From: Ditylenchus dipsaci
Lineage: Eukaryota > Nematoda > Chromadorea > Rhabditida > Anguinidae
Length of the DNA stretch: 64,000 bases
NCBI GenBank assembly: GCA_004194705.1
Contig: SADC01001217.1
Location: 372,001 to 436,000 of the forward strand
Reading direction: 5' to 3'
Position numbers and translations under genes: made by a program. The notes below the pieces were generated by a model that saw only the letters and a program-made list of their open reading frames with translations, did no database searches and was not told where the DNA came from. The stretch's first letter is position 1. The number at the start of each line of letters is the position of its first letter. Below are positions 23,501 to 34,055 of the stretch, piece after piece.

Positions 23501-24095
23501 ACATATGAAAACTTAAAAAAATGAAAAATATATGGTGAAAAAAATCGGTATTTAACTAAAAAATAGTAAAAATGTCCTTTTTCTCCCAAACTTCCTTTTT
23601 AAAATTTTTTCATTGTCTAATATTATAAATTAATTGGATTAAAAAAGGTCAATACTAAAAGTGCCGTCTTTTAGCTTAAAAGTGTTGACTTTTTTCTTTT
23701 AGCCAAAAAGGTGAATATCTAAACAAATTTTTTCAATGTGATATAGCACTATCAGGTAGATCTGCGACTCTATTTTCTAACGACGTATCATTTGCTGCAT
23801 AATCTTTGCAAAATTTATTGCAAAAACGTTAAAGTGAAAATAATTGAAATCATAATTTTACCTAATTGTGCTACATTTTGAAAAGATGATGCGACAAATG
23901 ACGCCGTTAGAAACTCGAGTTGTAGGGCTATCTAATAGCGTTATCACTTTAAGAAACATTGTTTAGATATTTACCTCTATGACTAAAAAAAGACGGCCAT
24001 TTCACTTCAACTAAAATATTTACAAAAATTTTTGCAAAAACTGGGAAAAACCTCACATTAACTTTTTCATTTTCAGGTACTGCTTCTTCCAGTAA
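20560..24095 (+). CDS. Pmp3/UPF0057-family small membrane protein with N-terminal signal peptide
   Basis: Exons: 20560-20640, 21541-21678, 21733-21769, 21914-21989, 24077-24095, all phases closing. The first exon encodes a typical signal peptide (WSIALFGILLVSSLPGVSS); the second an acidic spacer ending HLRAKR, a furin-like site; then the Pmp3 domain: KQIIELIFCILLPPVAVIL, GWIPGIIHAVW, two membrane helices joined by a glycine turn (HGGAGSG). Pmp3 proteins are usually 50-60 residues, sit in the plasma membrane and affect membrane potential and salt tolerance. Here the product is about 118 residues. Final exon WYCFFQ uses a GTTAGT donor, as intron 2 does; without it the frame reads on to a stop at 22017 (WLVITITIS). 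The last intron, about 2.1 kb, is filled by MITEs. Domain call is secure; the terminal exon is inferred. Confidence 0.8.
22198..22442. mobile_element. CCGTA-ended MITE in Pmp3-like intron, word AGCTCCC
   Basis: TA flanks at 22196-22197 and 22443-22444. Tips CCGTATTACCTCTAATAGC and GCTATCAGAGGAAATACGG. The word AGCTCCC is at the left and GGGGAGCT at the right. Core GAATCGGTAGAGCTTGCTGG matches the family. Confidence 0.85.
22654..23068. repeat. Inverted repeat in Pmp3-like intron
   Basis: The stretch 22654-22830 (GATAGTCTCAACACGAAAG ... ACCAAGTTTTGTATTTT) returns diverged and reversed at about 22860-23068 (AAAACTTGGGATAATC, CATGTCGAGACTATTTCC). No TSD fixed. Confidence 0.6.
23073..23453. mobile_element. 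TTAA-flanked AGGACC-type MITE containing a CAGTCTG element
   Basis: TTAA at 23069-23072 and 23454-23457. The arms read AGGAACATACTTGTTGATGC and GCATCAACAAGTA...TGGTCCT, with an inner palindrome GACACTTCTCTTTCGTCTC. The right arm is split by a CAGTCTGCTCTCG element at 23259-23444 (TA flanks 23257-23258, 23445-23446) whose word AAACTGGCACC occurs about six times. The order of insertion is clear: the TA element came second. Confidence 0.75.
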
Positions 24096-25529
24096 ATCCA
24101 ACAATCCTCACTTCTACTTTTTCTTATTTTTTATAAAAAGTTTTTGATTGTGCTATTTGTAAAGTGCTTTTACTCATACCCTATTTTGTTTTGCATTTCA
24201 TGCTATGCTCAACAGTGTGTGTGATAGATAATGACAAAAATAATATCATCAACAATAAATACTATAGATCCATATGTAAGCATAAACATATTGTGATAAA
24301 AAAGCACTTGTTTTTGCCAACACAATCAAAGTTTTTTTAGTGATTACTTGCACATACAGTTCATTCGATTTTTTGCCAAAATGTAAAGAGGGTGGTGAGC
24401 CGCCATGTTGTTTTGGTGAGATCTGAAGAGACGATGATTCACAAACACAAGTGAGCAACACCTCCTCTTTGGTAGCAATAGGAATGTGGGCAAACCAAAA
24501 AAGAAGAAGTACTTTTTGTTGTTTGATGTTTTGTGTGGAAAATAAAGAAAAAGGGTTAATTTTTCTTTGCTACTTTTTTAAGCAGAAGAAGATGGTAGAC
24601 ATTGGACAATGAGTTGATACCTGTTTCGCAAAAATATGCCTCCCTCAATTCAAGTTTTTCAAGACTTCTTCTTTCAATATCTACAGATATCATTTGTTTG
24701 AACTATCTTTTATCGTTTTGACCTATTTTCCCCCGAATTAATTTTTGCCCTTGTCGGAGAGCAGTAGTACTACTGAAGTCGCTTTTTGTAATATAAAAAG
24801 GTCACATGAAAGAAATAAAACTAAGGAAAAATGAGACGCCACATAGGTTAGGTTCGACTCTAGCCAGGTTAGACTGTGGTACTGCTGAAGTCACATACAT
24901 GCGGGACAGGTAAAAGCCACCTTGCACAAAAACTGACCATCCGAACTGCACAAGACGCGACTCGCATAAAGCCGAACCTGCATACCCAGACACTTCATCC
25001 AAGTATTGTCTTTAGGCATGTGCTTAAGCGCAGATAGGCCATAAGCGCAGATAGCGTATGTTAGGACAGGCTCATTTTTTATTTTTTTCAGTTAACCAGG
25101 AAGGGACCCTGACTGTGACCTGGGGAAAATTCGATCATGAAAATTATTGTAGAGTGTTCCTAATTTCCTGATAAATCTGGCTCCCCACTTCTGAAAATCC
25201 ACAAAAATGTGACTACTGGAACTTCGAAAATCTAAAAACTCCTCGATACTCTCACAACTTTTTTGTTAACTGACCTATGGTCTAAGAGTCATTCCGATAA
25301 TTTTCGTTAGCCTTCAAAGCTAAGAAAGCAGATTCACCAGGAACATGGGTACGCTCTGCGAGAATACGTGAACAAAAAGTTTCATCAAAATTTCCCTTCG
25401 CTTGTAATTCACCTTAACCTTTCAACCAGGTGTGAATCGGTGCATAAAAGCGAGTTGTATGTTGCTCGGAGGACAAAAATGCAGACGAAATTTAGAATTA
25501 CAAGTTTCTAAATAATGTTTTTCAAAAAT
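24096..25529. other. Intergenic, no gene recognised
   Basis: Follows the Pmp3-like stop. A short inverted match joins AGTAGTACTACTGAAGTCG (24763) and GTGGTACTGCTGAAGTC (24877). Frames of 66-70 codons here show no family features. Confidence 0.4.
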
Positions 25530-25646
25530 TTGCAGCGCCTTCGGCGCCGGAGAGTTTGAAATATAAACCCCCTCCCTCTAATAATCCCCAACCCCCCGAG
25601 GGGGTTGATTAATAATCCCCCTGGGGGATTAAAAGAGGTTATACGG
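25530..25646. mobile_element. CCGTA-type MITE, right half, word AATCCCC
   Basis: Ends AAAAGAGGTTATACGG TA. The word TAATCCCC/GGGGGATTA occurs four times in alternating orientation. No left tip found. Confidence 0.6.
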
Positions 25647-25937
25647 TAACTGTTTTTGGAGTTTTTTACCTACTTTTTGTGCATAATATCTGACCAACTC
25701 AGCACTCAAAATGTAGCATATAGTCTCAGCTATCTTTTGAGTAAAATCTTTCTGGATGGTCGTTAGATAAAGATAAGTGAAAACAGAATGTCAAGAAAAA
25801 TAATTTGAATCTTTTATGTTTTCTGAATTTGTTTTACAGTGAAGACATTTTTCAAAAGAGCTATATCTCAGCGTTCTTCCATTAAAAAATTATTCTAAAA
25901 AATGAGTTTAGTAGCTCTTAGTCTGCTCTACCACATA

Positions 25938-26537
25938 CAGGGTGGCCCGAAAAAACCTGATATTTTTCAAAATAAACACTGTTTTATTTACAGCGTTAGA
26001 ATTTTTTTATTTCTAACATCATGTAGCAGTGTTTCATAGCTTGTTTGAAGGCCAAGATCAAGCGCTACGTGCTAGTACAAAAAATTTCGAAAATTTCAAC
26101 AAAAATTCAAATAATTGTATCAGAATTTGCTGTTCGAATTGAGACATTTAAAGCATCTTAATTGAGACAGTTACAGCCATCAAAATTTTTGCGTGTCGCA
26201 TTTTTTTTATTGGTTTTTTCATCGTGCTCTCTTATTTTTTCATTGAATTTGGTGTAACAAGGATGGACGGTTGCAGTCTTAGGTCATGAGGTCAGCTTCA
26301 AGGCAAGCAACATATGGGAAGCAACCACTTAGTGAGTTAGCCCTGTGCAGCAAGCCGCGTTAATCTCATGCTAGGAGAGCTAGACCTAAGACTACGGCAG
26401 AAGGAGAGGACTCGATACCGCCTCACAACCATTATTTAAACATCCTTGCTTGCACCAAAAAATCTTTATTTCAGACGGTGCGCGGAAGCCCTTGACAAAA
26501 ATTTTCAGATTTTTTCAGGTTTTTTTGGGCCACCCTG
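25938..26537. mobile_element. Mariner-type MITE, CAGGGTGGCCC ends
   Basis: Tips CAGGGTGGCCCGAAAAAACC and the complement (GGTTTTTTTGGGCCACCCTG), TA on both sides. 600 bp. No transposase fragment recognised in the interior. Confidence 0.8.
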
Positions 26538-26689
26538 TAGTTATTGTATATTACCGCATTGATCAACAACAAATAACAAATAAAATCAAAATGCTTGTAA
26601 GCCTGTCGAAATTGACCGACTATTTCCAATCAAATTTATCAATCCAAAAAAAAATATTCGATTCTACAGCAGGGAACGTAACTGCACTT

Positions 26690-26865
26690 TTTAAAAAGAT
26701 TTGTACTTTTTTGGGACCCAAAATCTTTTTTATTTTAAAGTTTTTAGTCAAAATCTTTTTTTTCGGTGCTCAAAAATCAATAAGCACTGGATAAAATGGC
26801 ACTCTTTGACGAAAAATGACCAAATTGTACTTTTTTCAAAATTTTGAGTTACGTACCCTGTTCTA
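26690..26865. repeat. Dispersed repeat, family of 4930-5075
   Basis: Carries AGTCAAAATCTTTTTTTT, AATAAGCACTGGATAAAAT and GAGTTACGTACCCTG, as at 4930-5075. Surrounding sequence 26538-27000 has no gene. Confidence 0.55.
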
Positions 26866-26999
26866 CAGGCTCAACCATTGGATTGTCACCTCTGAATAAG
26901 CGCTTGTAAGAGCTCTCTGTAAGAGTAGAGCCAGCAGGATGTGTTAATTACAATTAAAGGGGGGCAAAATCGGCCTAAATAGGTCGATTATCAGGGGGG

Positions 27000-28570
27000 C
27001 TACTAGTTTTCGAGGCTAGGGAAGCTTGGCAAAAACGAAATTTACGTATGTTTTGCCAAAACGAAATTTGCACAAAATAATATTGCCAAAACGAAAATTG
27101 CCAAATTGAAATTTGCCAGAAGCAGGTTTCGCCTAAAGGCTTGTTTCCAATGAGCGGACTTTACCTTCACTCTCACTCTTCATTGGGTACACGAAAATTC
27201 TTTCACTCTCACTCTGACTTTGACTCTCCCTTTCACTTTCACCCTCAGTGTGTACCCAATGTGAGAGTGATAGTGAGAGTGAACTGAGGTTGGATCATAG
27301 AAAACATTTTAAATTTTAAAAGCCCTTTACAAGACAAGAACATTACTACCCGGGTACCACTGCACTACTTGAGTCCCCAACCTGGGTACTACCATCTGGG
27401 TACAACAAAACCAAGTGGTCGTCCACTTGGATCGAAAATTTTTTTTACGTTTTTCATGTTCCAAAACCTGTTTTTTGGACTAACTCAGGCATGCTGAAGA
27501 TGGTTTGACAGTAGCAAAATAACATTTTCTCGGGTATTTTTTGAGTTTTAGCTAATAATTGATTTTACCAAAATCAGTTATTCTATAAAACTAAAAAAAT
27601 ACCCGAGAAAATGTTATAAAGCTAGGACAAAGCTTTTTTTGCTGCAAAAAGACTTTTTTTGCTGCAAAAATTAGTTGATGCAAAAAGTCTTTTTTTTGCT
27701 GCAAAAAAAAGTCTTTTTGCAGCAAAAAAAAGTTTTTTGCAGCAAAAAAAAGACTTTTTGCATCAACTAATTTTTGCAGCAAAAAAAGTCTTTTTGCAGC
27801 AAAAAAAAGCTTTGTCCATTTTGCTACTGTCAAACCATCATCAGCATACCCGAATTAGTCCAGAAAATAGGTTTTGTAACCCGAACAACGTGAAAAAATT
27901 TTGTTGTGCGCAACTGTGAAGTGATCGCTTGACCCAAAGTGCTGGTCATGGACGATTTTGAATTGGGAGCCTTCTGGGAAATAATTACGTTATTTTGATA
28001 GCTAAAATTAGTCAAAATCGTGACACAAAATACATAGGCACAATTTGAAATTGGCACAAACAGAAGAGGCACAAATTGAATTGGCACAATTTGAAAAGGG
28101 CACAAACTGCAGGGGCACAAACCAAAAAGGCACAATTTGATTCGACACAATCTAAAATGGCACATCTCTCTCCTTCCCGAAAATTTGTGAGTGAGACTGA
28201 AAAAAGTCTTTGGATACACTGAAAGTGAGAGTGAGAGTCAAAAAAAACTCATTGGGTACACTGAAAGTCAGAGTGAGAGTGCAAGTGAGAGTGAAAGTAA
28301 GACTGAAAGGCAATTTTTTCCTGTTGGGTACACACTGAGAGTGAGAGTGAAAGTGCGAGGCAGACTGAGAGTGAGAGTGAAAGGAAAATCCGCTCATTGG
28401 AAACAGGGCTTAAAAGAAATAGGGTATCAATTTAGAGTTGAGAAATATTTTTTAAGTGCATTCCACGTTTGGCAAATTTTATTTTGGCAAATATCGATTT
28501 GGCAAATTGCGTTTTGGCGAATTTCGATTGGGCAATTTTCGTTTTGGCAATATACTATTAGGCAACTACT
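27000..28570. repeat. Nested palindrome built from several word repeats
   Basis: Going inwards: TTGCCAAAACGAAATT repeats (27020-27120) against TTTTGGCAAATTTCG repeats (28465-28560); AGGCTTGTTTCCAATGAGCG against CGCTCATTGGAAACAGGGCT; CTCACTCTCACTCT tracts (27165-27290) against GTGAGAGTGAGAGTG tracts (28190-28385), both with TTGGGTACAC; then TTTTTTGCTGCAAAAA repeats (27600-27810) inside a copy of the CCAAGTGGTCG palindrome (about 27410-27900) and GGCACAATTTGAA repeats (28025-28160). No gene. Frames here are low complexity. Confidence 0.75.
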
Positions 28571-29279
28571 ATTAGAGTAAATAGGGTAGCATCCTCCCCA
28601 GGCATTGCAGACTTTAATATCGAATTTAGATGGGTTAAACTACTAATTCGGCAGTGTCAATCTATGAACAGAAAGCCTATCATCAGAAAGCCAAGACAAA
28701 GGTTTTTCGATCCTAGCAGCGACACCCCCCTCCCCCCTAAAAAATTTTCCTTCTGAAACCTAAGTAAAAGATACCCAAGTATATGTTCCAGACCTAGAAA
28801 AAAGTGCGTAACACAGTTATTAGTCACAACTTCCGTACATCGGCCTACCCCTGAGCCTAAGTGCTGAGCCTAAACTTGTTGTTTGAAAGGGTAGTTACAG
28901 CAATTTTTTAAGAAAATGCTGACCTTAATAAGTTCACCGCTAACTCAAGAAAAAACATCCTTTCTTCGAAGATTCGCTGTGAGAATTGGGATTTTTATAG
29001 GCATTTTAAGGCTTTATAGGCATTTACGTTTATAGGCATTTACGTTTAATTTTACGTGTACATGTAGGTGTATGGTATGTTTTATTGTCAAGTGTACGTG
29101 TAGATGTAGGGTACTTTCCAAGTGTACGCGTACTGTATGCTTTGTGTAGGTGTAGGGGTTACTTTCGGAAACACTGACCCTGACAAATTTCTAAAGTTGA
29201 AAACTAGTTTTTGAACTGGCGCATTTGTAATGAATAAAATGCCGAAATATGAGGCCAGTCTAATAGATATTTCGCTGCC
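28571..29279. other. Spacer with dispersed repeat fragment
   Basis: 28740-28915 matches the segment at 19720-19900. 28975-29160 has loosely repeated TTTATAGGCATTTACG and GTGTACGTGTAG motifs. No gene seen. Confidence 0.5.
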
Positions 29280-29515
29280 TATTATATTTTGGGTGGTAAT
29301 TAATTTTGTCCCCAAATTGCTGAAAAATGTCCCCAAATCGATAAAAAATGTCCCCAAATATTTTGAAGTGTGTTCCCGAAAATTGTCTCCGAAAGAAAAA
29401 CAGAAAATAAAAAACAAATTAGGGGACATATTTTAGAATATTTGGGGACATTTTTCAGCAATTTAGGGGCATTTTTCAGTGAATTTGGGGACATTTTTCA
29501 GATTTTTGGGACAGA
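29280..29515. repeat. Hairpin of GTCCCCAAAT repeats just upstream of ATP synthase d
   Basis: Tandem TGTCCCCAAAT(N)GA units (29308-29370) are answered by TTTGGGGACATTTTTCAG units (29420-29515) in the opposite orientation, with a loop of about 50 bases. It ends about 85 bases before the ATG at 29599, within the region where a promoter would lie. It resembles the word-arm foldbacks elsewhere in the window. Confidence 0.75.
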
Positions 29516-29598
29516 ATTAAATATTACCCTTATATTTTTCTATGCTTGATAAAGGATTCAAAGAAACTTTTAAAAAAACTGTTTTTAGATCTGCGAGT

Positions 29599-30357
29599 AT
29601 GTCTCAGGCTGCTAAACGTGTCTCCGCCTCATCTGTCAATTGGGCTAAGCTGAGCGAACGTCTGACCCCTCATCACAGTGCAGAACTGAATCGCTTGAAG
29701 GGTCATAATAGTGCTTTCAGTGCTCAGTAAGTTTTTCGTTGTTTGCATCTTAAACTTCGTGCACATCTCTTCTTTTTTCAGGATCAATCAGCTCCCGTCC
29801 GATTTGCCGAAGGTAAATTTCGCCGCGTTGAAGAAACAACTGCCTGCTCAAGCCGCATTGTTGGATGGTCTGCAAAAGCAGTATGAGTCTATCACTATTC
29901 CATATGGCACAATTCCGGAAAACTTCAACAGTGAAATCACCAAGTGGAGCCAATTCAATGTTAGTCAATTTATCTTTCACTTTGGCTGAACCGAGTTATA
30001 AAACATTTTTGTTTTAACGTAAACCCGTTTGCAGGAAACTCGCTCAAAGCTGCACGAAGTAAAGTCTGCTGATGGAGCTATCGAGGCTACGAAGCTGGTA
30101 ATATTTCTATTTATGCTTAGCTCAATTGACTTTTCATTCAGGAAGAGAAATGGAGCAAGGCGCCCCCACTTGAGCACTTTAATCGTCAGCACTATCCGGA
30201 GTACTTCCCGCATCTCTACCGAGACTATCGCGTTCCCATGGAATACCAGATTGATCTTTTGCAGCTGGGCCTTAACACTGAAGAAATCAAGGCAATCTCT
30301 GCTCGATTCAAGGACTACAAGTTGCCTCGTGATCCGTCAAAAATCGACATGCACTAG
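29599..30357 (+). CDS. atp-5: Mitochondrial F1Fo ATP synthase subunit d
   Basis: Exons 29599-29726, 29782-29959, 30035-30097, 30142-30357 give 194 residues with every phase closing. The product is a peripheral-stalk subunit of the inner-membrane ATP synthase, linking F1 to Fo. It opens MSQAAKRVSASSVNWAKLSE, then DFAALKK-like NFAALKKQLPAQAA, LQKQYESITIPYG and KLHEVKSADGAIEATKLEEK, followed by the PEYFPHLY stretch; all match the subunit d family and especially the nematode form. Length is normal. A CTGTTTTTAG acceptor sits 9 bases before the ATG, fitting spliced-leader addition. The neighbour downstream is convergent. No defect seen, so this is probably the working gene. Confidence 0.95.
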
Positions 30358-30469
30358 AAGATGCGAAGGAAATTTGAAAGAAAATCTTCCGCCCACATCA
30401 TCTTTGTGTTCAATCGTTCGCTTGTGTGTAGTGCGTATCCATAGGAATATATTCTGTTGGGATGTAGTA

Positions 30470-30515
30470 AATAAACAAATCTGAGGTCAAATAATTTCTA
30501 ATTCTTATTTTTATT
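30470..30515. terminator. Convergent poly(A) signals
   Basis: AATAAA at 30470-30475 lies 113 bases after the ATP synthase d stop. On the other strand AATAAA (TTTATT at 30510-30515) lies 85 bases after the MAM gene stop at 30600. The two genes are tail to tail with overlapping 3' ends likely. Confidence 0.6.
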
Positions 30516-30599
30516 ATTAAATCAATGGAGAGTTTTCCATAGCACAGAGATCTTTTTTGTTTAATTTGTGGATTGGTATTACAAGACCGGCAGACTTGT

Positions 30600-33123
30600 T
30601 CAGCTTTCTTGTTGGTACATTTCTTCGTCCAGCTCATTGTTACCTCCTCCTGTGTTTTCCAAGGTCGGGTCGAATGATCTTGGGTCACAGATTGCTACTC
30701 TGATGTTGTCTATTGCAATTGCCGCTTTTTCAAGGATCTATCAAGGTTGTGGGCTATCAGATAGAACTAAATAATTTCAATTTTTTGCAGTTTTCATTTT
30801 TGAAGTGCTTACATGGCTAGTGCCTGGAGGTAATTGGATCTGAATAAACAAATATAATTTTATTTCAAATGCTGTATCAAATAAACTTACGTGAACGCTA
30901 TTCCACTTATATGCATTTTTTGAAGTCAAAGACCTTAATATAGGAGGACATTGCAAAAACGAGTTTACTGTCCTGAGTGGTTTGGTATATCTAGTTCCCA
31001 TGCATAGTCTAATGGTAGAAGAATGAGTTGGTCTGTAGTATTGAAACAACAATACATTGATCCCATGAGTTAAGTTGAATCTTGGGCTTTCAAGGATGGA
31101 GTAGTCACCTGGTCCTAACACACTGCTGATAAACTGACCATTTGACAGTGCTAAACCATAACCTTTTAAAAATAAAATAATGAATTGGTCAGCTACTTGG
31201 TCTTAAATCAGTATGCCTGGAGAGTGGGAAACCGTATCCTTTAGATCTCAATGTCCAAGGCACTTTTGTGAGGCCATGGTTCAGATAGTTGCATGCATTA
31301 TCTAGAACCTCAACCATTTTGCGATTGTTTTTTATTAAACAAACAAATGAACATACCATTGAAATCGCAATTCAGTAGCTTGCAGTAGTCGATGGATGGT
31401 TCTGGTGTTGTAGTTGTAACATATCTGGGTGTGGTTGTGTAAGGTATTGAAAACGATCCTCGGACGGTGGTGTGCCCATGCCCTTGCACACCACCTCTGG
31501 GCCTGCTGGTTGGATAAACCTCGGTGATTGCCTTTGGCAATGGTATGGATTCGATGGTGGACACACCCAGCGAGTTTTTAGGCTTGGAAGGTCGAAGGGT
31601 AGGACCAGTTGGCAAAAATGGGTATCTAGTGCCCGGTTTCCAAGAACTGGATATCAATGAGCTCTGCGGGGTTGTAGTAAAAGGCCTTTGCCTAGGATCT
31701 ATCGGCAGAGAGGGTACAAGTGGTCTAGGATAAGTGGGAGGTGAAGGCAATCTAGGAACAGGGTATGGTCCAGCGGTTGAAGTGACCACTGATGGTCTTG
31801 GACTGGTAGAAGTAGCTTTGTGGGCAGCTGAAGGCCGTCGAGTATGGCTCTTCGGTGTGTAGATTATGTGACTGTGTGGGTCTATAGTGGCTGAGATGAC
31901 TTCTTTACTAGACAAGTCTTCTTCTTCCTCCTCCACTTCTTCACTGATATCACCACCTTGTCCATGTCCCAGCTGGTTGAGAACAGTTGTGTTGCATTCA
32001 CCTATATTGATCAATTATTTTGTGAATATGGATATTTTATCAGCATGCTTATACTTAGGGTTTTAGTAGTATCAAAAATTTTTTAACCATCCGGAAACTC
32101 CACGTAGATTCGAAACTTTTGGGTAGGCCATAAAGAAAATCAAGCCAGAAATTTTTGACACTTGACTTCAGTATACGCAACCAGGTCTGGAAATTTCGAG
32201 CAGGCAAACACGTACAATTGGAGTGGCGATTTCCAGGCTGGCAACTTTAGGGTACGCGACCAGACTTCGAGACTTTCTTGTAGATCAGAACCCGTTTCAA
32301 GACGCTAACCCTTATTGAATAACTGACCAATATAGGCGATTTCATCGATGACCAAGAAAGTGTTTTGACTGTCACGTTCCCAAATAGGTATGATGTTGAG
32401 CTGAAATCAAACTTCTGTGATAAATCTGATAAATTGGTAGCTAGTTTAAATACCCACAGTAAAAGGTTCTCTGATAGAATTACCCAGTGCGAACACAGCC
32501 AATGTAGTATCATCCAAAGAATTTGGCTTTGCAACCTCTTCCACACACTGAATTTTGCCACTATCCAAATTGAAACCCATGGCGCAGATTTGTATTAGCA
32601 CACGACCATTGGTCCAGTAGCGGAATAGGAGCTAAAAATTTAGGCTTCTATAAGTTTCCATTTAACCAATTACAATTATTTGACCCACTTTTCCTTCTCC
32701 AGTCTGACATCTGATTGGATCACTTGTAAACATCGCAGTGCCCTGAATAACCACAGCTGCTGGGTAAGCTGGAGATTCCGCATTTCCAAGCTTCTGCTCC
32801 AATGATGGGATAGCTCCTAAATTATTTGGTGAAACGACAGAAATTTAAGTTTGGCCAACCTTTCTCAATCACAGCCCATCTGCCAGCCTCAGGACCCCAA
32901 AAACATGGAAAATTGTTGGCAAAATCGCATAATAAATCTCCGGTATCATCGATAATCCTTCCTCTTCGTCTGTCGTGCAATGGAGATGTTCTTTCCAATG
33001 ATAAGCAACTCAAATTCTGGCGGTTCAGCAGTGGTTGGGGTCGGAGAAAGAGGTTTTAGAGGTGGTGGTTTTGACCTTCCTACTGGTATAATAAGTCTCT
33101 CGGCGGTAGTAGTGGTGGGGACA
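30600..33123 (-). CDS. Secreted MAM-domain protein, 3' part with two MAM domains
   Basis: Ten exons read cleanly: 33010-33123, 32860-32969, 32689-32816, 32458-32631, 32328-32400, 31357-32001, 31197-31301, 30891-31162, 30813-30839, 30600-30737. First comes a Pro/Thr stretch (VPTTTTAERL), then MAM domain 1 from LLCDFANNFPCFW through LLFRYWTNGRVLIQIC to TFLVIDEIAYIGEC; a 200-residue acidic then Pro/Thr/Ser-rich linker; and MAM domain 2 from LLNCDFNDNACNYL through LLFQYYRPTHSSTIRLCMG to KAAIAIDNIRVAICD, ending ENTGGGNNELDEEMYQQES. MAM domains are extracellular adhesion modules held by disulfides. The intron at 32970-33009 is only 40 bases. The 5' part may be the exons at 40256-41668, but the phase between them does not close directly. 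Confidence 0.82.
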
Positions 33124-33184
33124 CTGAAAATTACTTTAGTTTAGAAGAAAGAATGCACTTGGTAAACTGCCGTTTTTACTTTTT

Positions 33185-33560
33185 TATAATCGTTTTGCCA
33201 ATGAGATCACTTTTCCGATGGTATGTTTTCGCCAATAGCTTCTTTTCTCAAGTACTCTTATTTCCTTCTCAAGCAAATAAACACTCATTTTGTAGCTCAT
33301 GATGAGCTAATGGATGTCCAAAGCGATAAAAACCTAAGAAAGCGATAAAATTTTCAAACGAGAATCAATTTAAAAAAAAGCAATAAAATTTTTATCGCAT
33401 ACGATAAAAATTTACCACTCATTCGGCAGCTCATCTCACTGGCTACAAAATAAGTGGTAATTTACCTGACAAAGAAATAAGAGTACTTTAGGAAGGATCA
33501 AATTGAAATGTACCGCCTAATGTGTGAAATTGGCCGCCTTTTTTATTAACATGTGCTTAA
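33185..33560. repeat. Word-repeat arm, TTTTCGCCAATAG / TACCGCCTAATGTG
   Basis: TCGTTTTGCCAATGAGATCA and TTTTCGCCAATAGC are the reverse of repeats at 37940-38030; TGTACCGCCTAATGTGTGAA at 33515 is the reverse of the stretch at 37895-37920. The two blocks may be the ends of one composite of about 4.8 kb, or two copies of one family. Inside, AATAAGAGTACTT is inverted at 33248 and 33475. Confidence 0.5.
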
Positions 33561-33660
33561 AACTACACTTATTGGGTTCACTTATAAAAAAAAGTTAGAA
33601 AATGTAATCGAAAACACTTAGACCGCTATTTCGGCCGTGAAAACTTATAAAGGTTCAGAA

Positions 33661-34055
33661 GCCAAGAGAACTACTCAACCATGTAATGCAAACTTCACCA
33701 CTTGCACTTGGTCCAATCCTGAGCGCTATTCGGAAAGAAATTCGTCGAGAACGAATCAGAAAGGAAATTGGAGTGATGGAAGACCGGGACGTGCAAAACA
33801 TCGAAATTCCGCGAGCTACAAAGATGTACATGGATTTAGCTGGAAATGAAGAGCTTTATGTCCTGGGTGATTCAGGTAAAGACTACCTACATAGGTGTGG
33901 ATTCCTGTAGGCTGGTCTATTTCATTATTCCTGTCTGTAGGATGCTGATTTTCGGACATGAATCTCATATCGAATGGTCGGTGGATATGGACATTGTAAA
34001 CATGGATGGGAACTTTGCTTCTGCTCCTCATCCTTTTGCGCAGGTATCATGTTAA
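33661..34055 (+). pseudogene. Fragment of a Mutator-like (MULE) transposase
   Basis: After an acceptor-like GGTTCAG the frame reads KPRELLNHVMQ, then IRKEIRRERIRKE and YVLGDSG. A second stretch reads RMLIFGHESHIEW and MDGNFASAPHPFAQ, the start of the MULE transposase domain, where DGTFKSAPxxFxQ is typical and the first catalytic Asp lies in the DGNF motif. The two stretches do not join in phase, and the frame is cut at 34052 by a TTAA-flanked element. A broken remnant, not an active gene. A second MULE lies at 44868-47569. Confidence 0.65.

Noticed and set aside
27591..27919. 80-86 codon frames of FFAAKK and LQQKK repeats as a gene
   Set aside because: They are translations of an inverted GCTGCAAAAA repeat, open on both strands.
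29230..29436. 68-codon frame before ATP synthase d as an upstream gene
   Set aside because: It runs through the GTCCCCAAAT hairpin array and mirrors a minus-strand frame.
31472..31733. Plus-strand frames opposite the Pro/Thr-rich MAM linker
   Set aside because: The minus strand has continuous spliced exons with domain matches; these are antisense shadows.
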